Source: Zeus faber
Lineage: Eukaryota; Chordata; Actinopteri; Zeiformes; Zeidae
Reading direction: 5' to 3'
Assembly (NCBI GenBank): GCA_960531495.1
Contig: OY482860.1
Location: forward strand, 31,328,776-31,392,775
Length of the DNA stretch: 64,000 nucleotides
Part shown: positions 23,235 through 34,246 of the stretch, one piece after another
Numbering within the stretch: the first letter of the stretch is position 1
Layout: the number at the start of each line of letters is the position of its first letter
Notes under the pieces: generated by a model
What the model saw: only the letters and a program-made list of their open reading frames with translations
What the model was told of the DNA's origin: nothing
Databases searched by the model: none
Position numbers and translations under genes: made by a program

Positions 23235-23976
23235 TTTATCATAAACCTTTATATCTTTCACTTTTTCACCACTTTGTGCTACAGTAGTTCTTCTGTGGCA
23301 TCGAACCAGACGGGCTAGACTTGGCTCCCCACGTGCATCAATGAGCCTTGGGCCCCATGACCCTGTCGCCGGTTCACCTGTCGTCCTTCCTTGAACACTT
23401 TTGGTCGGTAGTAACCACTGCATAGCGGGAACAGCCCACAAGACCTGTGCTTGTGGAGATGCTCTGACCCAGTCGTCCAGCATCACAATGTGCTCCTTGT
23501 CAAAGTGGCTCAGACCCTTACGCTGCTTCAACACATCAACTTCAACAACTGACTCTTCACTTGCTGCCTCATATATATATATAATATATAACACTATACA
23601 TATATAATGAAATTATATAATAGTATATATATATAATAATAATATATAACAGAATATAAAATAATGATATATAACAGTATATATATATATATTTATATAT
23701 AATGATAATATATAACAGTATACAGTATATATAATAATAATATATAACAGTATACATAATAATAATAATATATAACAGTATATATATATATATATATATA
23801 ATGACAATATATAACAGTATATATATAATAATAATATATAACGGTATATATAATAATAATATACAACAGTATATATATAATGATAATATATGACACTATA
23901 TATATAATAATAATATATACCACCATATATGTAATAATAATATTTAACAGTATATATATGACAATAATAAATAACA

Positions 23977-24036
<60 letters not shown>

Positions 24037-24190
24037 ATATATTACAGTATATATATATATATATATATATATATAACAGTACATATATAATAATATTATA
24101 TCCAACCGCTGTCAGGTGCCATTGGAACCAGATGATACATGTTATTCACTTCACCCGTTTGCGGTTTTAATAGTGTGGCTGATTTTTTAT
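23235..24190 (-). mobile_element. Tc1-like transposon copy 1, truncated and AT-inflated
   Basis: Minus strand. The high-coordinate end (about 24110-24190) has the Tc1-type terminal sequence CATTGGAACCAGATGATACA and GTGTGGCTGATT. The transposase start (23570-23250) reads LKQRKGLSHFDKEHIVML and AQSGEKV. The rest of the transposase and the other end are lost. Between terminal repeat and transposase, where related copies have GATATATTAGGCAGCAAGTG, there is a 530-bp AT-rich array (23570-24100). Confidence 0.8.
23570..24100. repeat. AT-rich array inside Tc1 copy 1
   Basis: Tandem ATATATAACAGTATATATAA and TAATAATA units plus pure AT runs (about 23975-24030). It yields Ile/Tyr open frames that are not genes. 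Confidence 0.95.
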
Positions 24191-24529
24191 AAATACAGGT
24201 ACTCTTCACTTAACGACCTACCTGTTTAACGACCGTTCAGACTTACGACCACGTCTTTCTCTCTCTCCCTCCCACATATACTGCATGTACGTCTGACAAG
24301 TCTGTATTGTAGACTGTGAACAATACCGCAGCGTCTAAGCGTCAAGCATCTCAGCACGCATTACCCTTTATATACAATATAAACGTTATGTACTATATAC
24401 ACTATATACATTCTATACACTATATACATCTCATCTCATCACGGTTCTCAGTCTCAGTCTCATTCCCACAGTCTGTTGGTATTCACTACACTAGCGTTTG
24501 CCATTGCCACGTCCCCTCAACGTGAAATA

Positions 24530-25612
24530 AAACTATATACACTATATATACCATATACTTTATACACAATATATACTATATACACTATATACACTATATT
24601 CACTATATATAGTATATACACAATATACACTATAGATACTATATACACTATATATATTATATACACTATATATAGTATATACACAATATATTCTATATAT
24701 ACTATATACACTATATATACTATACACACTGTATATACTATATACACTATATATACCATATACATTATATACACTAATTACACTATATATTCTATATATA
24801 CTATATACACTATATACACTATATATATATTATATACACTATATACACTAAATACACTATATATACTATATATACTATACACACTATATACACTATAAAT
24901 ACTATATATACTATATACTCCATATACACTAAATATACCATCCATCTATCCATTTTCCTCTGCTTATCCAGGTACGGGTCGTGGTGGCAGCAGGCTGAGC
25001 AAGGAGCTCCAGGCCCCCTTCTCCACAGCAACGTTTTCCAGCGCCTCCTGGGGGACCCCGAGGCATTCCCAGGCCAGCTGGAATATGGAATCCCTCCAGC
25101 GCGTTCTGGGTCTACCCCGTGGTCTAAAAATGAATACTAAATATACCATATATACTATATACACTATATACACTATATATACTATACTATATACACTATA
25201 TACACTATACTGTATACACTATGTATACTATACACACTATATACACTATATACCATATATACACAATATATACCATATACTATATACACTATATACACTA
25301 TATTTTCTATATACCCTATTTACACTGTATACATCTCATCTCATCACCATTCTCAGTCTCATTCCGAAAGTCTGTCAGTATTCAAAACACTAGTGTTCGC
25401 AATAACCACGCCCCCTTACCGTGAAATAACACTATATACACTATATACACTATATACACTATATATACTCTATACACTATATACATTTTATACATTATAT
25501 ACACTTTATATACTATATATACTATATACACTATATACACTATACTGTATACACTATGTAAACTATATACACTATGTACACTATATACACTATATATACC
25601 AGCCACGCCCCT
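24530..25612. repeat. ACTATATAC minisatellite inside the MITE
   Basis: Two blocks (about 24530-24940 and 25135-25600, with the LINE fragment and core copies between) of CACTATATA 9-bp units and ATACTATATA variants. Confidence 0.93.
24942..25128 (-). mobile_element. RTE-like (Rex3-type) LINE fragment
   Basis: CCATCTATCCATTTTCCTCT, GCTTATCCAGGTACGGGTCG, GGCATTCCCAGGCCAGCTGG and CTCCAGCGCGTTCTGGGTCT are the common fish repeat that I know as the 3' end of an RTE-clade LINE, read here as its reverse complement. Body absent. The clade is from memory. Confidence 0.6.
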
Positions 25613-25705
25613 TACCATGAAATATTGACCAATTCACCTCAGGACCTGGTTTTAGGAACGGAACTCGGTCGTTAAGTGAGGAGTCCCTGTACAGTATTTA
25701 TTTAT

Positions 25706-26080
<375 letters not shown>

Positions 26081-26179
26081 ATTTATCCAGCAGAACTACT
26101 CTATTTTATGTAGATGGAGATGAAAGAACAGAATTTAAAATTGAGACGTGATAAAGGACGTCATGAGAGGATAAAATAT

Positions 26180-26602
26180 GATGGGATGATGGAGGGATGA
26201 TGAGATGGAGGGATGATGAGTGATGATGAGATGGAGGGATGATGAGATGGAGGGATGATGTGATGGAGGGATGATGAGATGGAGGGATGATGTGATGGAG
26301 GGATGATGAGGAATGATGAGATGGAGGGATGATGAGATGGAGGGATGATGCGATGGAGGGATGATGAGGGATGATGAGATGGAGGGATGATGAGATGGAG
26401 GGATGATGAGGGATGATGAGATGGAGGGATAATGCGATGGAGGGATAATGCGATGGAGGGATGATGAGATGGAGGGATGATGAGGGATGATGAGATGGAG
26501 GGATGATGAGATGGAGGGATGATGAGGGATGATGAGATGGAGGGATGATGAGATGGAGGGATGATGAGGGATGATGAGATGGAGGGATGATGAGATGGAG
26601 GG
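26180..26602. repeat. GATGGAGGGATGATGA minisatellite beside HRM-2 donor
   Basis: About 27 copies of 16-bp and 10-bp units. It starts at about intron position +13 after the HRM-2 exon donor (transcript sense). The minus-strand open frame through it is a read-through of the exon. Confidence 0.95.
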
Positions 26603-26615
26603 CTGACGCACTTAC

Positions 26616-26722
26616 TGATTGCTGCAAGTATCTGAAGTCATTAGTGATGCAGCGGGCGTAGCTGGGGGGCTCCCAGAATGCAACACCGCGGAGGTCCAGG
26701 GAACACCGTCTGCTGGTGGTGC
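26616..26722 (-). CDS. adgrb3: adgrb3 exon: hormone-receptor (HRM) domain, second half
   Basis: A 107-bp exon entering in phase 1 and leaving in phase 0; acceptor ACCCCCAG, donor CAATCA|GTAAGTG. It reads [20 protein letters not shown] and [16 protein letters not shown]. The SRRCSL, GVAFWE and ARC blocks complete the HRM domain and match BAI3. A GATGGAGGGATGATGA minisatellite begins about 13 bp into the intron after the donor. A nearly pure purine tract of about 870 bp begins about 115 bp upstream of the acceptor, so the exon is squeezed between two repeat arrays. Confidence 0.94.
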
Positions 26723-26838
26723 CTGGGGGTGTGGAGGGAGAGGGGTGGGGGCAGGGCGAGGGAGGGAGGAAGGATGAGAGAGGGATGAGGGCTCAGACAT
26801 ATACAAGGGGGACGGATGGGGGGTTTAAAGTAGAGGGA

Positions 26839-27708
26839 GGGTGAGAGAGAGAGAGAGAGAGAGAAAGGAGAGGGAGAGACATGGCGAGAGAAGAGAGGGA
26901 GAGAAAGGCGAGAGAGAGGGAGAGAGGAGAGAGGGAGAGGGAGAAAGGAGAGGGAGAGTGAGAGGAGAAAGAGAGGAAGAGAGGAGAGAGGCAGGAGAGA
27001 GAGAGAGAGATGGAGAGGGGAGGGAGGGAGAGAGAGAAAAGAGAGAGAAAGAGAGAGGAGAGATTGAGAGGGGGAGAGGGACAAAGGAGAGAGAGAGAGG
27101 AGAGACGGAGGGGGAGAGAGACAAAGGAGAGGGAGAGAGAGGAGAGAGGGAGAGGGAGAAAGGAGAGAGAGCGAGCGAGAAAGGAGAAGGACAGTGAAAG
27201 GAGAAAGAGAGAGAGAGAGGAGAGAGGAGAGAGGGGGAGAGAGAAAGGAGAGAGAGAGTGCGAAAGGAGAGGGAGAGAGAGGGAGAAAGGAGAGGGAGAG
27301 AGGAGAGGAGAAAGAGAGGAAGAGAGGAGAGAGGCAGGAGAGAGAGAGAGAGATGGAGAGGGGAGGGAGGGAGAGAGAGAAAAGAGAGAGAAAGAGAGAG
27401 GAGAGATTGAGAGGGGGAGAGGGACAAAGGAGAGAGAGAGAGAGGAGAGAGGGAGAGGGAGAAAGGAGAGAGAGCGAGCGAGAAAGGAGAAGGACAGTGA
27501 AAGGAGAAAGAGAGAGAGAGAGGAGAGAGGGGGAGAGAGAAAGGAGAGAGAGAGAGACGGAGAGGGGGAGAGAAAGAAGAGGGAGAGAGAGAAAGGAGAG
27601 GGGGAGAGAGAGGGGAGAGAAAGGAGAGGGAGAGAGAGAGGAGAGATGGAGAGGGGGAGAGAAAGGAGAGGGGAGGGAGAGGGAGAGAGAGGAGAGAGAG
27701 GGAGGGAG
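26839..27708. repeat. polypurine array (GAGAGGGAGA type)
   Basis: About 870 bp nearly free of pyrimidines on the plus strand. A block of about 150 bp starting near 26962 recurs near 27306 (offset about 343 bp). Upstream of the HRM-2 exon in transcript sense. Charged Arg/Glu open frames are by-products. Confidence 0.95.
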
Positions 27709-27835
27709 TGTGTTATGCCATCTCTTCCCAATTGGCTGTTGCTATGTTACAGTAAACCTGAGACTTCCTGTTCCTACCACCCAGTTAGCTCAATGCATGG
27801 CTGCAAATGGGATCAGCTAGCCTAGCTCCTGTGGA

Positions 27836-28150
27836 ATGAGGAAGCTTCATGAAGTGTACCCTCAACGTCCAAACACAGCACTGTCATGAAACAAAGTACT
27901 GAAGTAAAATACTGAAGTACTGCAGTAAAGTACTGATATAAAGAAGTGCTGAAGTAAAGAAGTACTGAAGTAAGGTGCTGAAGTAAAGTGCTGAAGTACA
28001 GAAGAACAGAATATGCTGTGGGTATATACTACACCCACTACAGTACTTGAATACTAAAGTACTTGGCTTTCAGGACGGAAGTGTGTTGTGTTTGGACGTT
28101 GAGATGTGAGCTTCTCCAAGGGACCGTCGACTTCCTCATCAAGCTTCTCC
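27836..28150. repeat. imperfect inverted repeat with CAGTACTGAAG arrays
   Basis: CTCAACGTCCAAACACAGCA (about 27861-27880) is inverted at about 28085-28104 as TGTGTTTGGACGTTGAG. Between and beside the arms are AAGTACTGAAGTAAAG repeats (27890-28010), and to the right their inverse, CTTTAGTACTGCAG (28160-28280). Confidence 0.65.
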
Positions 28151-28159
28151 CAACTCAAC

Positions 28160-28280
28160 TACTCTAGTGCTACTCTAGAACTTTAGTACTGTAGTGTTTC
28201 AGTACTGCAGAACTTTAGTATTTTAATGCTTCAGTACTGCAGAACTTTAGTACTGTAGTGCTTCAATACTGCAGTGCTGC
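28160..28280. repeat. GTACTGCAGAACTTTA minisatellite before HRM-1 donor
   Basis: Three copies of a unit of about 36 bp ending about 30 bp from the HRM-1 exon donor. Confidence 0.85.
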
Positions 28281-28310
28281 ATAATTATGGAGTCCATGAA
28301 GTGTCCTCAC

Positions 28311-28412
28311 CGGTGGCGTTGGGGGGGCAGCGGTTGAAGGCCATCTCTCCAGATGGGGTCCTCCTCCAGACCATGGACACAGCGTAGTCCTCTGGACAGA
28401 TCTCATAGGGTG
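28311..28412 (-). CDS. adgrb3: adgrb3 exon: hormone-receptor (HRM) domain, first half
   Basis: A 102-bp phase 1-1 exon, acceptor GTGTGCAG, donor ACCG|GTGAGG. It reads [19 protein letters not shown], then [16 protein letters not shown]. The CPEDY...MVWxRTP block and the NAT glycosylation sequon are the first half of the HRM domain, which sits between the TSRs and GAIN domain in BAI receptors. Agreement with BAI3 is strong, and BAI1 and BAI2 differ here. Repeats built on CTGCATGTAC lie directly upstream. A GAAGTACTG/CAGTACTTC inverted set lies downstream, so the exon is an island in unstable sequence. Confidence 0.94.
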
Positions 28413-28414
28413 CT

Positions 28415-28660
28415 GCACACAGTACTATACATGTACTAAGTGCATACTCTACATATACTGCATGTACTACACATGTACTACATGCATACTCTACCTATAC
28501 TGCATGTACTACACACACTACATATACTGCATGTACTACACACACACTCTACATATACTGCATGTACTACACACACACTCTACATATACTGCATGTACTA
28601 TATGCATACTATACTCATAAGGCATGTACTATATGCATACTATGCATATACACTGTGTAA
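28415..28660. repeat. CTGCATGTACTACA minisatellite
   Basis: Units of 17 to 37 bp with TACTGCATGTACTACACACA. It begins at the acceptor of the HRM-1 exon. Confidence 0.9.
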
Positions 28661-28664
28661 GGGC

Positions 28665-28805
28665 AGTGGCTTAGGAGGTACAGCAGGTCGTCTAGTAATC
28701 TGAAGGTTACCGGTTTGATCCCCAGCTCCTCCTGGTAGCATGTTGCAGTGTGATAGTTAGTTAGTTCCGCCCGTTCCTTCTGGAACATTGGGTGACGAGC
28801 CCCAC
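28665..28805 (+). mobile_element. tRNA-derived SINE, head only
   Basis: GTGGCTTAGGAGGTACAGCA resembles box A and GGTTTGATCCCCAGC resembles box B; typical fish tRNA-SINE head. The tail is not clear. Related to, but distinct from, the SINE at 60297. Confidence 0.65.
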
Positions 28806-28871
28806 ACATATATATTTATACAGTGTGTTTCTATATATATATACTATACATATTCTGCATATACAATATAT

Positions 28872-29226
28872 ATAACAGAGAAACAGTCTTTAATTGTCAC
28901 ACGACACTCCACAACACATGCTTGCACACACACACACACACACACACGCTTGGGCAGCGTACGTGGACGCGCCCGGGGACCAGGTGATAAGTGTCCATCG
29001 CTGGTCAGACGATGATGGTGCATGTTTTTGAGGGGGGTCCTTACTGACGTGAGGTGGAGGAAACCCCATGTGAGCACGGGGAGAACATGCAAACTCCACA
29101 CAGAAAGGCTCCTGTTTGGGAGATAACCCACCGGAGCACGGTGCCAACAGCGCCCCAGGCGGGAATCAAACCCAGGACCTTCTTGCTGTGAGGCAGCAGT
29201 GCAATGCACTGTGCCACCGTGCCAGT
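28872..29226 (-). mobile_element. V-SINE-like SINE, full length, minus strand
   Basis: Head at about 29226 with GGGTTTGATTCCCGCC (box B), core GTGGAGTTTGCATGTTCTCC, and 3' end GTGACAATTAAAGACTG at 28875-28905 with a CA tract inside. It faces away from the next copy. Confidence 0.78.
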
Positions 29227-29247
29227 GCCATATACTACATATATGGC
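29227..29247. repeat. palindromic joint between the two SINEs
   Basis: GCCATATACTACATATATGGC is an imperfect palindrome that forms the centre of the inverted SINE pair. Confidence 0.8.
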
Positions 29248-29608
29248 CTGGGTCGCTGTTGGCACCGTGCTGCAGTGGGTTATCTCCCAATGAGGGGCCT
29301 TTCTGTGTGGAGTTTGCATGTTCTCCCCATTCTCACATGGGGTTTCCTCCATGTTACATCAGTAAGGACCCCCACCAAAAACATGCACAACACCCTCGTC
29401 TGACCAGCGATGGACATATGATATGTAACCAGGTCCCCGGGCGTGGTTGAATGCTGCCCACTGCTCGTGGCTGCCCCCCCAGAGGAAGGACAAGCCAGGA
29501 TGGTTAAATGCAGAGAAACCATTTCACCAGCACCATCCAAAGCGTGTGTGTGTGTTTGCATGAATGCATGTGTTGTGGTGGTGTGTGTCGTGTGATGATT
29601 AAAGATTC
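29247..29608 (+). mobile_element. V-SINE-like SINE, head-truncated, plus strand
   Basis: Begins at GCCTGGGTCGCTGTTGGCAC, inside the element, so the tRNA-like head is missing. Core GTGGAGTTTGCATGTTCTCC and end GATTAAAGATTCTTG match the copy at 28872 in inverse orientation. Its TTC-type tail has expanded into the next feature. Confidence 0.78.
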
Positions 29609-29911
29609 TTGTTCTTGTTCTTGTTCTTCTTCTTCTTCTTCTTCTTCTTCTTCTTCTTCTTCTTCTTCTTCTTCTTCTTCTTCTTCTTCTTCTTCTTCTT
29701 CTTCTTGTTCTTGTTCTTGTTCTTGTTCTTGTTCTTGTTCTTGTTCTTGTTCTTCTTCTTCTTCTTCTTCTTGTTCTTGTTCTTGTTCTTCTTCTTCTTC
29801 TTCTTCTTCTTCTTCTTCTTCTTCTTCTTCTTCTTCTTCTTCTTCTTCTTCTTCTTCTTCTTCTTCTTCTTCTTCTTCTTCTTCTTCTTCTTCTTCTTCT
29901 TCTTCTTCTCC
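29609..29911. repeat. TTC trinucleotide array grown from the SINE tail
   Basis: About 100 triplets of TTC with TTCTTG interruptions in two blocks. On the transcript (minus) strand it is GAA. Confidence 0.97.
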
Positions 29912-30164
29912 TTCTATACTGTATATAAACTATACATATACTACATATACTACAGATTCTCTACTGCCTGTGTCAATCGGAAGACAAATGACTGATTATT
30001 CAAATTGAACTATTGATATTATTTATATTATTTATAAACCAACCAGAACTACTTAATGAACAATCAAATTCCAAAGTTTTACCAAATCGTAAATGAATCA
30101 ACAGATAATGAAAATTTATAAAGGTAATGGTTTGTGTTTGATGCGATTGTGGAGGTTAAATAAT

Positions 30165-30221
<57 letters not shown>

Positions 30222-30298
30222 GTAATGAAAATATAATAATAATAATAATAAGTAGTAGTAGTAGTAGTAGTAGTATAGTAGTAGTAGTATAGTAGGAT
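30165..30298. repeat. AAT and AGT trinucleotide microsatellites
   Basis: AAT run 30167-30221, short AT-rich spacer, AAT 30234-30250, then AGT 30251-30293. Confidence 0.95.
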
Positions 30299-30372
30299 AT
30301 GTGTTCCCCTGACTGACAATTATTAAATTCAAATACATTTTGGAATAATAACTCTATGATAAGCCCCGGTAC

Positions 30373-30540
30373 CTGGGCAACGCTGGTCGCTGCACTTGCG
30401 GACCTCCTCTGCGGCCCCTCCCTCGCACTGCTGCCCTGTCAGAGCCACGCCCTGGCACACCCGTGCCCGCCTCTGCCAGCCACCGTCGCATGACTTGGAG
30501 CAGCCGCTCCACGGACCCCATGGGTTCCACTGGCCGTTGG
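30373..30540 (-). CDS. adgrb3: adgrb3 exon: thrombospondin type 1 repeat 4
   Basis: A 168-bp phase 1-1 exon, acceptor CTCTGCAG, donor TGCCCAG|GTACCG. It reads [21 protein letters not shown], then [10 protein letters not shown] and [10 protein letters not shown]. Six cysteines, the WxxW pair and CSKSCDGG match BAI3 TSR4, the last TSR before the HRM domain. About 60 bp upstream of its acceptor begins the 3 kb CATGTACATG-type minisatellite. Some 70-200 bp past the donor lie AGT and AAT microsatellites. The exon itself shows no sign of repeat invasion. Confidence 0.95.
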
Positions 30541-30599
30541 CTGCAGAGACCCAGAGCCCCTCTTTAGCACCGTTCAAAGGACACATGGCTGTGTAGTAG

Positions 30600-33500
30600 A
30601 AGAGTTGTTTGTTTCCATGTCCATGTTTTCCATGTACATGTTGTTGTTTGGTTCTATGTATATGTTTTTAAATGCACATGTTGCTATTTGTTTCTATGTG
30701 TATGTTTTACTATGTACATGTTGTTTGTTCTATGATTATGTTTTTCCATGTATATTTTGTTGTTTGGTTCTGTTTATGATTTTCATGTACATGTTGTTGG
30801 TTGGTTCCATGTTTATGTTTTTCCATGTACATGTTTTTGTTTGGTTTTATGTTTTTGTTTGTCATGTAAATGTTGTTGTTTGTTTCTATGATTATGTTTT
30901 CCCATGTACATTTTGTTGTTTGGTTCTATGTTTATGATTTTTCATACACATGTTTGTTTCTATGTTAATGCTTTTCCATGTACATGTCGTATTTTGGTTC
31001 TATTATTATGTTTTTCCATGTACATGTTGTTGTTTGGATCCATGTTTTTGTTTTTCCCATGTACATGTTGTTGTTGTTTCTATGCTTTATTTTTTTCCAT
31101 AAAGGTGTAGTTGTTTGTTTCAATGATTATGTTTTTCCATATAATGTTGTTTGGTTCTATGTTTATGTATTTGCATTTACATGGATTTGTTAATATCTAT
31201 GTTTATGTTATCACATGTACAGTTGTTGCTTGTTTCTATGTTCATTTTTTTCGATGCACCTGTTTTTTGTTTCTATGTTCATGTTTGTCCATGTACATAT
31301 TGTTTGTTTCTATGTTCATGTTTTTTCATGTACATGTTTGTTTCTATGTACATGTTTTTGTTAACATCTATGTTTGTGTTATCACATGTACAGTTGTTTC
31401 TATGTTCATGTTTTGCCATTTGCATGTTGTTTGGTTCTATGTTTATGTTTTTACATGTACATGTTGTTGTTTGTTTGTATGTTTATGCTTTTCCATACAC
31501 ATGTTGTTTGTTTCTATGTTTATGTTTTTACATGTACATGTTGTTGTTTGTTTGTATGTTTATGCTTTTCCATACACATGTTGTTTGTTTCTATGTTCAT
31601 GTTTTCTCACGTACTTGTTTTTTTCTGTTTATGTTTTTCTATGTATATATTGTCGTTGCCTCTATGTTAATTTTTTTCCATGAACATGTTTGTTTCTATT
31701 TTTATGGTTTCTCTCGTACTTGTAGTTGTTTGTTTCTATGTTCATGTTTGTCCATCTACATGTTTGTTTCTATGTTTACATGTTGTTGTTTGGTTCCATC
31801 TTTATGTTTTTTCTATGTACATGTTTTTATTAACATCTATGTTTGTGTTATCACATGTACAGTTGTTTATTGTTTCTATGTTGATTTTTTTCCAAGCACA
31901 TGTTTGTTTCTATGTTTATGTTTACCCACATACATGTTGTGGTTTTGTTCTATGTTTATGTTTTCCATGTACATGTTTGGTTCTGTTTTTCTATGTACAT
32001 CTAGTTGTTTGTTTCTATGTTTATGTATTTCCATGTACATGTTGTTTGTTCTATGTTTATGTTTTTCAATGTACATGTTGTTTGTTTCTATGTTTATTTT
32101 TTCCATGAACATCTTGTGTTTTTCTATGTTCATATTTTCCCATGTACATGTTGCTGGGTTCTATGTCGATGTTTTTTCCATGTACATGTTTGTTTTAGTG
32201 TTCATGTTTTTCCATGTACATGTTGTTGTTTGGTTCCATGTTTATGTTTTCCCATGTACATGTTGTTGTTTGGTTCTATGTTTATGTTTTTCCATGTACA
32301 TGTTGTTTGTTTTTATGTTCATGTTTTCCCATGTACATGTTGTTGTTTGGTTCTATGTTTATGTTTTTCCATGTACATGTTGTTTGTTTTTATGTTCATG
32401 TTTTTCCATGTACATGTTGTTTGTTTTTATGTTCATGTTTTTCCATGTACATGTTGTTTGGTTCCATCCTTATGTTTTCCTTGTACATCTTTTTGTTTGT
32501 ATCTATGTTTATGTTATCACATGTACATGTACGTATTGTTGCTTGTTTCTAGGTTTATGTTTTTCCATGTGCATGTTGTTGTTTGTTACTATATTCACGT
32601 ATTTTCCATGTACATGTTTGTATCTATGTTTATGTTTTCCATGTACATGTTGTTTGTTTCTATGTTCATGTTTTTCCATGTACATGTTTATTTCTATGTT
32701 TATGTTTTCCCATGTACATGTTTGTACATGTTTGGTTCCATCTTCATGTTTTTTCTATGTAAATGTTATTGTTAAGATCTATGTTTGGGTTATCACATGT
32801 ACAGTTGTTGCTTGTTTCTATGTTCATTTTTTTCCATGCACGTGTTTGTTTCAATGTTCACGTTTTTCCAAATACATGCTGTTGTTTGGTTCTATGTTCA
32901 TGTTTTTCCATGTACATGTTTTGTTCTTTTTTTCTACGTACATTTAGTTGTTTGGTTCTATGTTAATGTTTTTCCATGTGCATTTGGTTGTTTGTTTCCA
33001 TGTTTATGTTTTTCCATTTCAAGGTTGTTTTTTATTTCTATGTTTATGTTTTTCCATGTACATGTTGTTTCTTCTATGTTCATGTTTTTCCATGTACATG
33101 CTGTTGTTTGGTTTTATGTTTATATTTTCCCATTTGCATGTTGTTGTTTGTTTCTATTTTTTATGTTTTTCCATGTGCATTTGGTTTTTTGTTTCCATGT
33201 TTATGTTTTTCCATTTCAAGGTTGTTTTTTATTTCTATGTTTATGTTTTTCCATGTACATGTTGTTTCTTCTATGTTCATTTTTTTCCATGTACATGCTG
33301 TTGTTTGGTTTTATGTTTATATTTTCCCATTTGCATGTTGTTGTTTGTTTCTATTTTTTATGTTTTTCCATGTACATGTTGTTGTTTGTTTCTATTTTTT
33401 ATGTTTTTCCATGTACATGTTGTTGTTTGGTTCTATGTTTATGTTTTTCCATGTTCATGTTGTTTTGTTCTTTTTTTCTATGTACATTTAATTGTTTGGT

Positions 33501-33655
33501 TCTATGTTTATGTTTTTCCATGTTCATGTTGTTTTGTTCTTTTTTTCTATGTACATTTAATTGTTTGGTTCTATGTTTATGTTTTTCCATGTTCATGTTG
33601 TTGCTTGGTTCTCTGTTCATGTTTTTCCATGTACATGTTGTTTGGTTCTATGTTT
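30600..33655. repeat. 3 kb minisatellite, ~40-bp unit with CATGTACATG
   Basis: Units of 34-42 bp of the form CCATGTACATGTTG...TTCTATGTTTATGTTTTT, about 75 copies. Each unit carries the 10-bp palindrome CATGTACATG or a variant. Larger duplications: about 200 bp (32973 and 33172) and 69 bp (33431 and 33500). It fills the TSR3-TSR4 intron. A 598-codon open frame rich in Phe/Met/Cys is due to the repeat. Confidence 0.96.
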
Positions 33656-33966
33656 ATTTGTCTCACCTGTGGTGATTCTCCCCACTTGGAGTAATAATGA
33701 TGATTAGTTGTTAAAAGACCAAATCATGGTAAGATGGTTCTCCAAAGAGGGGGGTTGGTGGTGGTTGTGTGTGACAAAAAGCTGTGCTCTGGTCATCCCA
33801 CAGGAGTTATTGCAGCAATTGTTGATGATTAAAGAGTGAATAAAGAGTTGCATTTCAGGTTGAGAATTTGAACTCCACTTACAGACTAACTCTGTCCTAG
33901 ATGCAATGGATCAAATACTTTGGGTTGTCTGTCCAGCATGCTGACAGAACAGGGTAAAAAAAACAA
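33643..33966 (+). mobile_element. dispersed LTR-like repeat, copy B
   Basis: Same repeat as 22228-22556, same orientation, with small indels. Its first bases (GTTCTATGTTTATTTGTC) merge with the minisatellite unit just before it. Confidence 0.6.
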
Positions 33967-33989
33967 CACAAAAAACCCAGTCCAACAGA

Positions 33990-34085
33990 GGGGGGCACCG
34001 CGCACAGGACAAACCCATGTACCACAGTCCCACCCTTAGCGCGGCCCTAGTCCAACCCCTAGTCCAAGCCCCACCCCAGTCCCAC
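33990..34085. repeat. CCCTAGTCCAA-rich tract
   Basis: A handful of AGTCCCACCC and CTAGTCCAACCCC words, about 160 bp from the TSR3 donor. Confidence 0.6.
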
Positions 34086-34246
34086 TTAACTGTAGTTTAG
34101 CTCTACAAAGGAAACTTTTTCTCCACAAGAAAAAGTTTTTCATCAGTTTAATTGTGACGGTGTCCAAGTGGACTCTGCGTCTCTATGTGGGATGGAGGAG
34201 GGTAAGTGTGTACTAGTGTGTACTAGTGTGTATTTCAGTGTCTTAC

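Larger units (their letters stand above)
24196..25689. mobile_element. pogo/Tigger-like MITE copy 2, inflated to 1.5 kb
   Basis: Flanking TA; left end CAGGTACTCTTCACTTAACG, right end CGGTCGTTAAGTGAGGAGTC then CCTG. The ends match copy 1 (10672-10965, 294 bp). The element's core word TCTCAGTCTCATTCC...GTCTGTYRGTATTCA occurs at about 24445 and 25350. Between core copies are TATACAC arrays and a foreign LINE fragment, so the element has grown about fivefold by internal duplication. Confidence 0.7.

Noticed and set aside
26793..27825. Long Ser/Leu/Pro and Arg/Glu/Gly open frames on both strands
   Set aside because: Product of the polypurine array; low complexity only.
28680..28740. Possible tRNA gene
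   Set aside because: Box A- and B-like words are present, but no cloverleaf with an anticodon arm is convincing and the sequence matches a SINE head.
29100..29226. Possible tRNA gene on the minus strand
   Set aside because: It is the head of a V-SINE-like element followed by its conserved core.
31151..32947. 598-codon plus-strand open frame rich in Phe, Met, Cys
   Set aside because: It follows the unit of about 40 bp of the minisatellite; other frames are open over long stretches too, and there is no domain, splice signal or start context.
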